From NCBI RefSeq assembly GCF_963678245.1, contig NZ_OY782770.1, positions 1,240,001-1,304,000 on the forward strand: a stretch of DNA of 64,000 nucleotides, in the 5' to 3' direction. This DNA is from an uncultured Sunxiuqinia sp. GTDB lineage: Bacteria > Bacteroidota > Bacteroidia > Bacteroidales > Prolixibacteraceae. Positions within the stretch are counted from its first letter, which is position 1, and every line of letters begins with the position of its first letter. The notes beneath the pieces were generated by a model. The model did not search any database. It was given only the letters and a program-made list of their open reading frames with translations, and was not told where the DNA came from. Shown one piece after another: positions 26,286-37,971 of this stretch. Both the position numbers and the translations under genes were made by a program.

Positions 26286-26350
26286 CCAACCTAGTGGAAA
26301 GATTTGAGATTGATTGCAACCACGTTAAAAAAATGCTAAAGCAATCGCTT
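26286..26350 (+). promoter_or_regulatory. SAM-II-type riboswitch upstream of metK
   Basis: The leader contains GTGG (26294-26297)-AAAGATTTGA-gattg-ATTGCAA-CCAC (26320-26323)-GTTAAAAAAATGCTAAA. This matches my recollection of the SAM-II (metA/SAM_alpha) aptamer: a short P1 (GTGG/CCAC), a long loop with GATTT and TTGCA, and a downstream A-rich J strand ending GCTAAA that closes the pseudoknot. Binding of S-adenosylmethionine would repress the S-adenosylmethionine synthetase gene that begins 103 bp downstream. No hairpin terminator follows, so control of translation initiation or transcript stability is more likely than attenuation. Confidence 0.8.
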
Positions 26351-26453
26351 TAACACGACCGCATTCATTCAATCTCCATCTTATTTCACAGGTAATTATT
26401 AGCCCGGCGATTTTGACTGAGCTTACAATTGTTTATTTAATAGACTTAAAAAT

Positions 26454-27707
26454 ATGAGTTATTTATTTACGAGTGAATCGGTATCCGAGGGACACCCGGA
26501 CAAAGTTTCTGACCAAATTTCAGACGCCTTGTTGGATGAATTTCTGGCTTTTGATCCGGATTCGAAAGTGGCCATCGAAACCCTGGTAACGACCGGACAG
26601 GTGGTTTTGGCCGGTGAAGTAAAATCGAAAACCTATGTTGACGTGCAGGAAACTGCCCGCAAAGTGATTAACCAGATTGGTTACACCAAGGCCGCTTATC
26701 GCTTCGATGGGGACTCGTGCGGAGTGTTAACTGCAATACATGAGCAAAGTCCGGATATTAACCGAGGAGTTGATAAAACAGACAAGATGGATCAAGGAGC
26801 TGGCGACCAGGGCATGATGTTTGGTTATGCCAGCAAAGAAACAGACGATTACATGCCGCTTGCACTGGAGCTTTCACACCGCATTTTGAAGGAATTGGCT
26901 GCTGTTCGCCGCAACGGAAAGGATATGACCTATTTGCGACCCGATTCAAAATCGCAGGTCACCATCGAATACAACGATGATAACTCACCAAAACGGGTGG
27001 ATACCATCGTCGTTTCAACTCAGCATGATGAGTTCGACGATGACGAACCAATGTTGGCAAAAATCAAGGAAGATGTGATCAGCATCCTGATGCCGCGTGT
27101 AATTGCTCAATTGCCTGAGCGGGTGAAAGCACTGTTTGGCAACGACATTATTTATCATGTCAACCCAACCGGTAAGTTCGTAATCGGAGGGCCTCATGGC
27201 GATACCGGACTAACCGGACGCAAAATCATAGTGGATACTTATGGTGGTAAAGGAGCACACGGTGGTGGTGCTTTCTCAGGTAAAGATCCCTCTAAAGTTG
27301 ACCGTTCAGCAGCTTATGCTTCGCGCCATATGGCTAAAAACCTGGTAGCAGCAGGGGTTGCCGATGAGATTTTGGTTCAGCTGGCCTATGCGATTGGAGT
27401 GGCTCATCCGGTAGGGATTTTTGTGAATACCTACGGAACAGCCAATGTGAAAATAGATGATGGTACCATTGCCCAAAAGGTAAAGGAAATCTTTGACCTG
27501 CGACCTGCAGCCATCGAGGAACGTTTGAAATTGCGTAACCCGATTTATCAGGAAACAGCAGCATATGGGCATATGGGACGTACTCCTGAAATTAAAGTGA
27601 AAACATTTGAGTCTCCATATTTAGGAAAAATCGAGAAGAAAGTAGAACTATTTACCTGGGAAAAACTCGACTATGTTGATCAGATAAAGGCTAGTTTTGG
27701 TATATAG
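26454..27707 (+). CDS. metK: S-adenosylmethionine synthetase
   Basis: Makes S-adenosylmethionine from methionine and ATP in the cytosol. 417 residues, slightly longer than the E. coli enzyme (384). Seen: N-terminal [21 protein letters not shown] with the ATP-binding His, the hexapeptide GAGDQG with the flexible-loop methionine-binding region, and the P-loop-like [19 protein letters not shown] containing the catalytic Lys and phosphate-binding Asp. Controlled by the SAM-II riboswitch in its leader and terminated by a strong hairpin. It supplies the methyl donor used by the window's methyltransferase and radical SAM enzyme. Confidence 0.98.
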   Translation: MSYLFTSESVSEGHPDKVSDQISDALLDEFLAFDPDSKVAIETLVTTGQVVLAGEVKSKTYVDVQETARKVINQIGYTKAAYRFDGDSCGVLTAIHEQSPDINRGVDKTDKMDQGAGDQGMMFGYASKETDDYMPLALELSHRILKELAAVRRNGKDMTYLRPDSKSQVTIEYNDDNSPKRVDTIVVSTQHDEFDDDEPMLAKIKEDVISILMPRVIAQLPERVKALFGNDIIYHVNPTGKFVIGGPHGDTGLTGRKIIVDTYGGKGAHGGGAFSGKDPSKVDRSAAYASRHMAKNLVAAGVADEILVQLAYAIGVAHPVGIFVNTYGTANVKIDDGTIAQKVKEIFDLRPAAIEERLKLRNPIYQETAAYGHMGRTPEIKVKTFESPYLGKIEKKVELFTWEKLDYVDQIKASFGI

Positions 27708-27728
27708 CAAATCGAATAATAAAAGAAA

Positions 27729-27758
27729 ATCCGGGCTGATATCAGCCCGGATTTTTTT
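27729..27758 (+). terminator. intrinsic terminator after metK
   Basis: Twelve-bp self-complementary stem ATCCGGGCTGAT/ATCAGCCCGGAT followed by seven T, 21 bp after the metK stop. Confidence 0.9.
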
Positions 27759-27808
27759 AGCTATTTAATGTCCCCATATCGTTTTAGACGAGGAAGAACG
27801 AATTTGTC

Positions 27809-29668
27809 TTATTTCTGGTTGATATTCCGTATTTTCTGATTGTTCTCAAAAATACTCTGTTCTATTATTTTACCATCTTTCGACTTTAAAGTAGTGGCCC
27901 CATCCAGCGTGTCATTCACCCAGGTTCCTTCAAGTTGATTGCCGTTTGGGTAGAAAAGTATACCCTCGCCGTTTCTCATGTTATTTTTAAACTCTCCAAC
28001 AAATCGTTGTCCATTGTCCCAAGCAAAAGTCCCTTTGCCTTCTCTTTTGTCATCTTTCCACTCGCCCCAATAGCCTTGGTCTGGTTGAAATTTCATCAAA
28101 TAAGTATCCGGATTTTTCACTTGTTTGATAACTCTAAATTTCAACGGGTATTTTTTTATCGCCGGAAGCAAGTAGCGTCCTGTTGAAGAATAGCCGAGTT
28201 GATCTAAAATGACATAGTCGGTACCTTTACTTTTCAAATATTCAATTTGCTCCTCGGTGTCTAGCGTGTTTTTGTAGCCAGTAACATATTTGTTCGAAAA
28301 AAGAAAAAACAACTGCCCTTTACGACAGCAGGTTACCGCACTATCTGGTGCATTTGCTTTAATCCATTCGGCAAGTTCAAAATAGTTTTTATACTTATCT
28401 GGATATGTGCTTTCAGCTTTCTTTTCCAATAAATCAACAGCTTTTGAAGCATATGAACTACTACTAATCAGAACAAGAATAACAACCGCTATTTGGACTA
28501 CCTGTGGTTTCTTCAGTTTTAAAATTCTTTGAGCTGTTAGTGTCAACAATTCAATGATGCCATGAATAAATAAAAAGGTAAACAGAGGAATTAGTGGAAG
28601 CATAAACCGAACCCCGTACCAAACTTCTGGCCACAAAAGTAAGATTCCAAAGTAGGAAGCAAGATAGAAGAAAATGAGGTTAAAGTACTTCTTCGTTCGA
28701 AAAAGGCCAAATAGCATAATGGCAACTATGGCAAGTCCGATTACCCATTCGGTGCTTGAAATGGCCTCTTTGTAGTTTGCATTTGGTATAAAGTTGAATG
28801 TCCCTGATGGAACTTCACGTGTGATATAGCGCTCCAGATTGTGCCAGAATCTTGTGAACCAATCTCCAAATTCCATTTGTCCGAGCTCCGGGCGATAAGG
28901 GTTTTTCCGAATTAATTGTTTCACATAGGCATTGCCGCCTAGCTCTTTGTTTCTAAGATACCAAGGAAAAATAGCCAGAAAAAAACTACCAATAAGTGTT
29001 GCAATATAGGCCCATTTCTTTTTAAAGGCCAAATATGCAACAATACCAATTACCAACGCTAAACCAGTTGATCGAATATAATACGTGATAGCAATAGTGA
29101 CCAAAAGCAGCGGAAATAAAGGATTCTTATAAAATACTTTATTCAGATTGAGTTTTGTAACCAGCCAAATTGAAAGTAGTGAAAAGAACAGAAAGGGAAT
29201 CTCACTCATCATGATAACCGAATAGCTCAACAGGTGATAATTCAACAAGGAAATTAAGCTGGTGATAAAGGCAACATGAATACTGCCTGAAAGCTCATAC
29301 AGTATTAAAAATAGCAGTCCGATTGATGCAAGCAGAAAGAAACCGTTTACTTTCTTAATAAATAGAATATCGTTGGTAAAAATGGTTGATACCGCTGCAA
29401 TAACTGCTGGATAACCCGGTGGGAAATGGTTGTGTGCTACTTTCTCTTTGGTATGAATATTGGTAAAGCCTTGTCCGCTTTCGATTGCGTTACCTAAAAT
29501 ATAGTACGCAGCATTATCTCCTCCAAGATTAATTTTTTTATCAAAAATACGATCGTAAGTTTTGAAAAAAGATACTACGAGTATCAAAACGTAGACAATT
29601 ACGAAGACTTTGTCCCAAACTTTTTTGTCAATCTTATTTTTCTTTTTGGTTTTAACGGACTTTGACAT
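27809..29668 (-). CDS. membrane glycosyltransferase (GT39/ArnT-like) fused to MORN repeats
   Basis: 619 residues from MSKSVKTKKKNKIDKK (29668); the frame opens earlier at 29734 but the preceding 22 codons lack support. Ten or more transmembrane helices follow, with the luminal acidic loop motif NLGGDNAAYYILGNAIE near residues 50-65, matching the DxD-type first loop of polyprenyl-phosphate mannosyl/arabinosyl transferases (PMT/ArnT/GT39). After a periplasmic domain (about 440-530), the C-terminus carries three MORN-type repeats: GYWGEWKDDKREGKGTFAW, GQRFVGEFKNNMRNGEGILF and GNQLEGTWVNDTLDG. The acceptor is unknown. The MORN tail is an unusual partner for this enzyme class. Confidence 0.8.
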   Translation of the reverse strand: MSKSVKTKKKNKIDKKVWDKVFVIVYVLILVVSFFKTYDRIFDKKINLGGDNAAYYILGNAIESGQGFTNIHTKEKVAHNHFPPGYPAVIAAVSTIFTNDILFIKKVNGFFLLASIGLLFLILYELSGSIHVAFITSLISLLNYHLLSYSVIMMSEIPFLFFSLLSIWLVTKLNLNKVFYKNPLFPLLLVTIAITYYIRSTGLALVIGIVAYLAFKKKWAYIATLIGSFFLAIFPWYLRNKELGGNAYVKQLIRKNPYRPELGQMEFGDWFTRFWHNLERYITREVPSGTFNFIPNANYKEAISSTEWVIGLAIVAIMLFGLFRTKKYFNLIFFYLASYFGILLLWPEVWYGVRFMLPLIPLFTFLFIHGIIELLTLTAQRILKLKKPQVVQIAVVILVLISSSSYASKAVDLLEKKAESTYPDKYKNYFELAEWIKANAPDSAVTCCRKGQLFFLFSNKYVTGYKNTLDTEEQIEYLKSKGTDYVILDQLGYSSTGRYLLPAIKKYPLKFRVIKQVKNPDTYLMKFQPDQGYWGEWKDDKREGKGTFAWDNGQRFVGEFKNNMRNGEGILFYPNGNQLEGTWVNDTLDGATTLKSKDGKIIEQSIFENNQKIRNINQK

Positions 29669-29996
29669 GATTCGGATTAAATGTTGTTGATTCGAGCGTA
29701 TTATGCTAAACTTGTTGCAAGTTATAAAAAACATTTCAGATCGAATATAAAATTAATAGATACAAGCATGTCGTTTATTCTATTATAACAGTAGCCTTTT
29801 TATATCCGAGTTTAGCAAAAAACGAGCATCGTAAAGCAAAACTGGCTAGCCACAAAGGACGACTATTATGCAAGAAACAAGGGTGCTAAGATTATTTTAA
29901 TAAAATGATCCAACATGACCTTTATTTGGGTTCAATTCTTTGGGCAAGATTTCAAACCCTAACTTTAAATCCGTATTTTCGCAGAAAAAGTACAGC
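29669..29996. other. intergenic region without a clear element
   Basis: 328 bp between the divergent glycosyltransferase and radical SAM genes. Only a weak -7-like TATTTTCG (29974-29981), 16 bp before the radical SAM start, was seen. No hairpin, repeat or small gene is convincing. Confidence 0.5.
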
Positions 29997-30776
29997 ATGG
30001 CGACCTTTCTGTTTGATAAAGTTATTTTTGGTCCGGTAAAAAGTCGCCGGTTAGGGGTTTCGCTTGGCATAAACCTGCTTCCTACCGACAGCAAAGTGTG
30101 CTCGTTCGATTGCATTTACTGCGAATGTGGCTGGAACCCCGAAAAGCGCGAGAAGAAAGCCGAATTACCAAGCCGCGAGTTGGTTGCCGACCGTTTGGAA
30201 CAAAAGCTGAAAAGCATGCTAAAGGAAGGGCAATTGCCCGATGTAATTACTTTTGCTGGAAATGGTGAGCCCACACTTCACTCCAAGTTCCCGGAGATTA
30301 TCGACGATACCATAGCCTTGCGCAATCAGTTTGCTCCCAACTGCCGCATTGCAGTACTTTCCAATTCCACCATGATTCACCGGGAGCCCGTGTTTCAAGC
30401 CCTGCTGAAAATAAAAGACAACATCCTGAAACTGGATTCGGCGATTCCGGAAACCATTGAATTACTCGACTGCCCGGTTGGCAACTTTGATCTTGAGCGA
30501 ACCATCGAACAGCTGAAAAGATTTGGGCAGCATGCCATCATTCAAACCATGTTTTTGCGAGGAACATTCAAAGGACAAACAGTCGACAACACCACCGAGA
30601 AAGAATTGTCGGCCTGGCTAAAAACACTGAAAAACATTCAACCCAAACAGGTTATGATTTATACCATTGCCCGCGATACGCCCACTGAAGGATTGGAAAA
30701 AATATCGTTGGAAAAACTGAATCAAATTGCCAGCCGTGTGAAAGCAGTTGGACTTACGGTTCAAGTTTCGGGTTAA
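29997..30776 (+). CDS. radical SAM protein (COG0731-like)
   Basis: 259 residues from MATFLFDKVIFGPVKSRRLG (29997); an earlier in-frame Met at 29940 is not supported. The CxxxCxxC iron-sulfur motif is Cys35-Cys39-Cys42 (VCSFDCIYCECG), followed by TFAGNGEPTLHSKF, the GGE-type motif of radical SAM enzymes, and a DSAIPE segment. The architecture resembles COG0731 (TYW1-like) proteins, often annotated as wybutosine-related; the actual substrate in bacteria is unknown. Monocistronic. Confidence 0.88.
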   Translation: MATFLFDKVIFGPVKSRRLGVSLGINLLPTDSKVCSFDCIYCECGWNPEKREKKAELPSRELVADRLEQKLKSMLKEGQLPDVITFAGNGEPTLHSKFPEIIDDTIALRNQFAPNCRIAVLSNSTMIHREPVFQALLKIKDNILKLDSAIPETIELLDCPVGNFDLERTIEQLKRFGQHAIIQTMFLRGTFKGQTVDNTTEKELSAWLKTLKNIQPKQVMIYTIARDTPTEGLEKISLEKLNQIASRVKAVGLTVQVSG

Positions 30777-30984
30777 GATATAAGATGATATCGTTCCCCG
30801 ACTTCACCTCATCGAATAGCCCGACACCAAACACATTCGTCTAGCTCAGCATAAGTAAAGATCATTTGGGAGCGATTTAATGCAACTTTAAAACATGAAT
30901 TTCGTCTTTTTTTAAGCTTTTTATTTGTAATAATTTCGTCAGATAAATACTTATTGCATTAGAAACTTAACAACTTTTAGCCAT

Positions 30985-32877
30985 ATGAAAAGAATTAACT
31001 TGAGAACAGCACTGTTTTTTGCAGCGGTATTGGTTGTTGTAGCAAGCGCCAGCAGCTATGCACAGAAAACCCGCGATAAAATCGCCGACAAATACAAATG
31101 GAGTTTAACCGACCTTTTTGAATCAGACGAGGCCTGGAGAGCAGCGGTTGAAGATTTGACCCAAAACCTAGATGAGGTCGAGAAATTTAAAGGAACAATT
31201 ACGCAATCGCCTGAAAACCTGTTAAAAGTTCTAACATTTAACAGCGAGCTTTCAAAAGAGGCTTCAAAAATTTACCTCTATGCCGGGATGAATTCTGACT
31301 TGGATATGCGCGACATGAAGTACAACGGCATGAAACAGGAATTGCAGTCCATGTTTTCCACCTTTGGCGCAAAAGCAGCTTTCATCGAACCGGAGATTTT
31401 AGAAACCAATTGGGAAACCATTGATGCCTATATCAAATCGGAGCCTAAACTGGAAGTGTATCGCATGCCTTTGGAAAATATGTTCCGAACCAAAGCGCAC
31501 TCACTGAGTGAAAAAGAAGAACGCATCATGGCACTTTCAGGAACAGTGACCTCGGTGCCACAAGCTGTTTTCGGAACCTTTTCGAATGCCGAAATGCCAA
31601 AACCGGAAGTAACACTTTCGGACGGAACGCAGTTGGAAATTGGAAGTGCAGAATACAGTCGTTACCGGGCTTCGGACAACCGAGCTGACCGCGAAATTGT
31701 ATTTGATGCGTACTGGAACAACTTCGCCAGATTTCAAGGTACCTACGGCGAAATTCTCAATGGAAACGTGAAAACTGATATTTTCAATGCACGGGCACGC
31801 CATTATGATTCATCGCTTGAAGCATCGCTTTATCCCAACAACATTTCGGTTGATGTTTATCATTCGTTGGTTGACAATGTGAATAAAAACCTGCCGGCTT
31901 TTCACCGTTACCTGAAAATCAAAAAACGAATGATGGATGTGGATACGCTGAAGTACCTGGATTTATATGCACCGGTTGTCAAGGACGTTGATTTAAACTA
32001 CAGCTACGACGAAGGAACTGCTATTATTTTGGATGCTTTAAAACCAATGGGTGACGAATACACCAATACCGTGAAAAAGGCAATCGACGAGCGCTGGATT
32101 GATGTTTATCCTACTCCAGGGAAGCGATCTGGAGCGTATTCAAATGGAGCTTTTTACGATGGACATCCTTTTATATTGCTGAACTACAACGACCTTTATG
32201 AAGATGTGAGCACCCTGGCACACGAGTTGGGACACACCATGCAGAGCTACTTTTCGAATAAAACACAACCATACCCTACGGCCGACTACACCACATTTGT
32301 TGCTGAAGTAGCTTCTACTTTCAACGAAGTCCTGCTGTTCAACTACATGATGAACAAAGTTGATGATGATGATGTTAAATTGTCTTTATTGATGAATTGG
32401 CTCGACCGGTTTAAAGGGACCTTATTCCGTCAAACTCAATTTGCTGAATTTGAATTGAAGATACACGAAGAAGGTGAAAAAGGGAAACCACTAACCGGAG
32501 AAACGTTTTCGGAAATTTATACCGATATTGTGAATCGATATTATGGGCACGAAGAGGAAGTTTGCTATGTAAACGACTATATCAATATGGAGTGGGCATT
32601 TATCCCTCATTTCTACTATAACTTTTACGTTTACCAATATAGCACCTCATTTACAGCTTCTATTTCGTTGGCTGAAAAAGTAATGAGTGGCGACAAGCAG
32701 GCCCTGAAAAATTACATGGAGTTCTTATCAGCCGGTGGATCGGACTATCCAATCCAATTGCTGAAAAATGCTGGAGTTGACATGACCAGTAACGAACCAT
32801 TCGACAAGGCCATTGCCGCCATGAACAAAGCAATGGATGAAATCGAGAAGATACTGGACAAGAAGGAGAAAGAGTAA
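30985..32877 (+). CDS. pepF: M3 family oligoendopeptidase F (PepF-like), secreted
   Basis: 630-residue zinc metallopeptidase that cuts oligopeptides. Signal peptide MKRINLRTALFFAAVLVVVASASSYAQ places it in the periplasm, unlike the classic cytosolic PepF. N-terminal helical PepF domain (about 40-330), zinc site His413-Glu-Leu-Gly-His417 (STLAHELGHTMQSY) and downstream Glu ligand in FVAEVASTFNEVL. It lies 1.7 kb upstream of a second, distinct M3 peptidase (Dcp-type), together suggesting periplasmic peptide scavenging. Ends at a strong terminator. Confidence 0.93.
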   Translation: MKRINLRTALFFAAVLVVVASASSYAQKTRDKIADKYKWSLTDLFESDEAWRAAVEDLTQNLDEVEKFKGTITQSPENLLKVLTFNSELSKEASKIYLYAGMNSDLDMRDMKYNGMKQELQSMFSTFGAKAAFIEPEILETNWETIDAYIKSEPKLEVYRMPLENMFRTKAHSLSEKEERIMALSGTVTSVPQAVFGTFSNAEMPKPEVTLSDGTQLEIGSAEYSRYRASDNRADREIVFDAYWNNFARFQGTYGEILNGNVKTDIFNARARHYDSSLEASLYPNNISVDVYHSLVDNVNKNLPAFHRYLKIKKRMMDVDTLKYLDLYAPVVKDVDLNYSYDEGTAIILDALKPMGDEYTNTVKKAIDERWIDVYPTPGKRSGAYSNGAFYDGHPFILLNYNDLYEDVSTLAHELGHTMQSYFSNKTQPYPTADYTTFVAEVASTFNEVLLFNYMMNKVDDDDVKLSLLMNWLDRFKGTLFRQTQFAEFELKIHEEGEKGKPLTGETFSEIYTDIVNRYYGHEEEVCYVNDYINMEWAFIPHFYYNFYVYQYSTSFTASISLAEKVMSGDKQALKNYMEFLSAGGSDYPIQLLKNAGVDMTSNEPFDKAIAAMNKAMDEIEKILDKKEKE

Positions 32878-32900
32878 CTCAGTTACTGACTGTCCACTTA

Positions 32901-32932
32901 AGCCAGCTTTCCAATGGAAAGCTGGCTTTTTT
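32901..32932 (+). terminator. intrinsic terminator after pepF
   Basis: Twelve-bp stem AGCCAGCTTTCC/GGAAAGCTGGCT with a 3-nt loop, followed by TTTTTT. Confidence 0.9.
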
Positions 32933-33102
32933 CTTTCTAAACTTTGCCGTTCATGAAATTCCCTTCATTTTTTAACCGTGGAATCCGATATAGAAATAAC
33001 TTCCCAATGGAGTTCCACTTTATTAGCGAAAACTTATTCTAGCCGACAAGTGTTTTTTCATGCTATTCTGGTAATTTAGCATCTGTAAAAAAACGAAACA
33101 GA

Positions 33103-33714
33103 ATGTCAGACAATTTAGTTGCTTTTTCATTTAGTGTATTTACAGGCTTCTTTGCCATTATGAATCCCATTGCTAACACGCCGATCTTTCTTGGTCTTGT
33201 TGAAGCTGAAAATGAACAATCCAGAAAGAAAACAGCAAAAACAGCATCCATTACGGCATTTCTAATTGTCGTTAGTTTTGTAATTCTTGGCAAGTATATT
33301 TTCGACTTATTTGGCATTACCATTCCTGCCTTTAAATTGACCGGGGGACTGTTGCTCTTTTATGTGGGGTTTGACATGTTGCAGTCCAAGAAATCTCGAA
33401 TTCACCATCAGGATCAGATTCCTCAGGGAAATGACGTGGCTGTATCCCCCTTGGCCATTCCCATTTTAGCAGGACCAGGAACTATTGTTACCGCCATGAA
33501 TCATGTTACTGACGGCAATTATATCAACATGGCTATCGTCATCGCTATCTTCGCGCTCATGATTTTTCTTACCTACCTGGCTTTCTCATTCAGCAACCTA
33601 ATTGTTAAAAAACTTGGGCATAACTTAATCACAGTGGTTGGGAAAATTATGGGGCTAATTTTAGCCATTATGGGAACCGGAATGGCCATCGAAGGCATTA
33701 AGCTGGCTTTCTAG
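33103..33714 (+). CDS. MarC family integral membrane protein
   Basis: 203 residues with about six transmembrane helices. Family-typical features: FTGFFAIMNPIANTPIFLGL at the N-terminus, GKYIFDLFGITIPAFKLTGGLLLF, and AIPILAGPGTIVTAM in the middle (the UPF0056/MarC signature region). Transport role in the family is not settled; early claims of antibiotic efflux were not upheld. Monocistronic. Confidence 0.93.
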   Translation: MSDNLVAFSFSVFTGFFAIMNPIANTPIFLGLVEAENEQSRKKTAKTASITAFLIVVSFVILGKYIFDLFGITIPAFKLTGGLLLFYVGFDMLQSKKSRIHHQDQIPQGNDVAVSPLAIPILAGPGTIVTAMNHVTDGNYINMAIVIAIFALMIFLTYLAFSFSNLIVKKLGHNLITVVGKIMGLILAIMGTGMAIEGIKLAF

Positions 33715-33914
33715 TCCATCTCAATTCCGGCATGAAGAAACGGAGAATAGAAGAGTCTCGCTCCCTTGCTTCGAACTAAAAAAAGAATCCCCGTCTTGTT
33801 CGATTTTCCGAGTTTACAGCTCAAAGCTTTGTATTCGGTATCACCAGTACTTTTTTTACCTTTGCCATTGGTGCGATCTCGAAAACCCGAAACTTATAAC
33901 TCGAAACAAAAAGC

Positions 33915-34511
33915 ATGGCAAAAGTTAACTGGAAACCCGGAACAATGGTGTACCCATTGCCAGCCGTTTTGGTGAGCTGCGGAGTTACACCAGAGGAACA
34001 AAATTTAATTACCATCGCCTGGACCGGCACCATCTGTAGCGATCCTCCCATGTGTTATATTTCAATCAAACCCACTCGCCATTCGTACGAGATTATCAAA
34101 CGAACAGGCGAGTATGTGATCAACCTAACTACGGCGGAACTTGCTCGTGCTACTGACTGGTGTGGTGTTCGGTCGGGCAAAAAGTTTGACAAATGGAAGG
34201 AAATGGGCTTAACGCCTGCTCCCGCAAGTGTTGTTCAGGTTCCCATCATTGAAGAAGCACCAATCAGCATCGAATGTAAAGTTAAGGACATCGTACCACT
34301 GGGGACGCACGACATGTTCATCTCCAAGGTGGTGAATGTGATTGCCGATAAACAATACATCGATTCGAAAACCGGGGCTTTCAGCTTAAAAAAGGCCAAC
34401 CCCATTTGCTATTCGCATGGTCATTATTTTGAACTGGGTAAAGCCATTGGCAAATTTGGCTGGTCGGTGCAAAAAAAGAAGAAACGCAAAAAGAAAAAAC
34501 CAAGGAATTGA
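33915..34511 (+). CDS. flavin reductase family protein
   Basis: 198 residues with the flavin-reductase-like FMN-binding split-barrel pattern: ALVSCGVTPEEQNLITIAWTGTICSDPPMCYISIKPTRHSYEIIKRTGEYVINLTT is the typical N-terminal half (seen here in pieces such as NLITIAWTGTICSDPP and HSYEIIKRTGEYVINL). The C-terminus is a basic tail (KKKKRKKKKPRN). Likely binds FMN and reduces flavin or an unknown substrate with NAD(P)H. Monocistronic. Confidence 0.9.
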   Translation: MAKVNWKPGTMVYPLPAVLVSCGVTPEEQNLITIAWTGTICSDPPMCYISIKPTRHSYEIIKRTGEYVINLTTAELARATDWCGVRSGKKFDKWKEMGLTPAPASVVQVPIIEEAPISIECKVKDIVPLGTHDMFISKVVNVIADKQYIDSKTGAFSLKKANPICYSHGHYFELGKAIGKFGWSVQKKKKRKKKKPRN

Positions 34512-34601
34512 ACTATTCTTAAAGTTTTCTGTAATATTCTGTTACAACTTACTACAGATCCTTTACAACTTTATTTACTGAAAACTTTAACGTAATAAAA
34601 A

Positions 34602-36707
<2,106 letters not shown>

Positions 36708-36730
36708 AAACGAAATACGAACTTGATTAG

Positions 36731-36760
36731 AACCGGGCATTGATTTGTCCGGTTTTTTTT
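36731..36760 (+). terminator. intrinsic terminator after dcp
   Basis: AACCGGGCA...TGTCCGGTT stem with a short loop and eight T, 23 bp after the dcp stop. Confidence 0.8.
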
Positions 36761-36854
36761 GGCTCAATACCGGCTTAACAATTATTCAGGTAATTCTTCA
36801 ACCATTATGGACTGTTCGATGTTTTCGATTTATAAATCATAAAAACAATCAATT

Positions 36855-37247
36855 ATGAAAAAACTGAATTTATCCTTGAGTCTGCTTTTAGCCGCATTGT
36901 CTTTTTATCTTACTTCTTCAGCTTCCGGAAAAGAAGAACCAAATGAGAAGGCCATCCAAATGTCGAAAGAAGTAAAAGCTGTAATTAATAATTCGTGCTT
37001 TGGTTGCCACAATACCGACTCGAGGAATGATGATGCCAAAGAAGATTTGGACTTTAAAACCTGGCATGAGCTATCCACTGTAAAGCAATTAGGTGCACTG
37101 AAAGACATAAAGGAAGTTCTTATAAAGAATGAGATGCCTCCCCAAAAGTTTCTCGAACACAAACCGGATAAGGCACTCTCTGACGATCAAAAAGAGCTTC
37201 TAGTTGTGTGGGTCAAGGAACAAAGTAAATCCTTATTGAATAAATAA
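36855..37247 (+). CDS. haem-binding-domain protein (Haem_bd), exported
   Basis: 130 residues with signal peptide (LSLSLLLAALSFYLTSSASG). A single c-type haem motif CFGCH near residue 51 sits in SKEVKAVINNSCFGCHNTDS, followed by MPPQKFLEHKPD and LSDDQKELLVVWVKEQSKSLL, the pattern of the Haem_bd (PF14376-type) family. Likely a periplasmic monohaem c-type protein. It precedes a second Haem_bd protein by 35 bp and is probably co-transcribed. Confidence 0.85.
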   Translation: MKKLNLSLSLLLAALSFYLTSSASGKEEPNEKAIQMSKEVKAVINNSCFGCHNTDSRNDDAKEDLDFKTWHELSTVKQLGALKDIKEVLIKNEMPPQKFLEHKPDKALSDDQKELLVVWVKEQSKSLLNK

Positions 37248-37282
37248 AAGTTGGGAAATCTAATCTTACAAACTCATTTATC

Positions 37283-37747
37283 ATGCCTAAAATACTGAAA
37301 GTTATACTTGTCATAATTATTGCTGCGTTGATTGTTATCCAATTCATTCAGCCCGAAAAAAATGAAGATGGAATCGAGACGAATCATCTGCTGAAGCAAG
37401 AGCAAGTACCAACAGAGATCTCAGCGATATTGACCAATGCCTGTCTGGACTGCCATTCAAATCAAACCACTTATCTCTGGTATCATCGGGTGGCACCCGT
37501 TTCGTTTTTTATAAGCAATCATATTCATGAAGGAAAAGGTGAGTTAAATCTTTCAGACTGGGGAACAATGGACATTCTGGATAAGATTGGAACGATGGAA
37601 GACATCGCAGAGGAGGTTGAAGAAGGAGAAATGCCGTTGAAATCGTACACCTTGATTCATCCCAAAGCAAGACTTTCAGAACAAGAACGAAAAACCTTGA
37701 TTGATTGGACTGAATCGATGAGTGAACGGCTATTGACAGGAGAGTAG
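37283..37747 (+). CDS. haem-binding-domain protein (Haem_bd), membrane-anchored
   Basis: 154 residues with an N-terminal anchor (MPKILKVILVIIIAALIVIQFI) and no clear cleavage site. Haem motif CLDCH in ILTNACLDCHSNQTTYLWYH, followed by PVSFFISNHIHEGKGELNLSDW (family signature with a probable distal ligand His) and EGEMPLKSYTLIHP. Paired with the soluble Haem_bd protein upstream, suggesting a small electron-transfer or haem-sensing unit; function not established. Confidence 0.88.
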   Translation: MPKILKVILVIIIAALIVIQFIQPEKNEDGIETNHLLKQEQVPTEISAILTNACLDCHSNQTTYLWYHRVAPVSFFISNHIHEGKGELNLSDWGTMDILDKIGTMEDIAEEVEEGEMPLKSYTLIHPKARLSEQERKTLIDWTESMSERLLTGE

Positions 37748-37830
37748 TTGAGTTGCAAGGTCATTTTCAATTCACATCGCAAGTATTCTTTTGAGTCAAC
37801 AACACCGATTTTTATCAAAACTTTCAATTA

Positions 37831-37868
37831 AAAAAGCACCGTGTTTCGAATAAACACGGTGCTTTTTA
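37831..37868 (+). terminator. intrinsic terminator after the Haem_bd gene pair
   Basis: Stem AAAAAGCACCGTGTTT/AAACACGGTGCTTTTT with loop cgaat, bidirectional by its flanking A and T tracts. Confidence 0.85.
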
Positions 37869-37913
37869 TGTAACCGGGAAGAAGGTAATTATGTAATTTG
37901 TCGAATGGAAAAA

Positions 37914-37937
37914 ACCGCTTCTGCTCTCAGAAGCGGT
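37914..37937 (-). terminator. terminator of the small carboxypeptidase-regulatory gene
   Basis: Nine-bp stem ACCGCTTCT/AGAAGCGGT with a 6-nt loop. On the minus strand it is followed by TTTTTT, 35 bp after the stop at 37972. Confidence 0.75.
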
Positions 37938-37971
37938 GTCAATCTTAAGTATATAATTAGCAAGTAAACAA

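Noticed and set aside
34529-34572. CTGTAATATTCTGTTAC and CTTTAC upstream of dcp as a PHO-box
   Set aside because: The repeats are 10 and 21 bp apart, not 11-bp phased, unlike the three accepted arrays.
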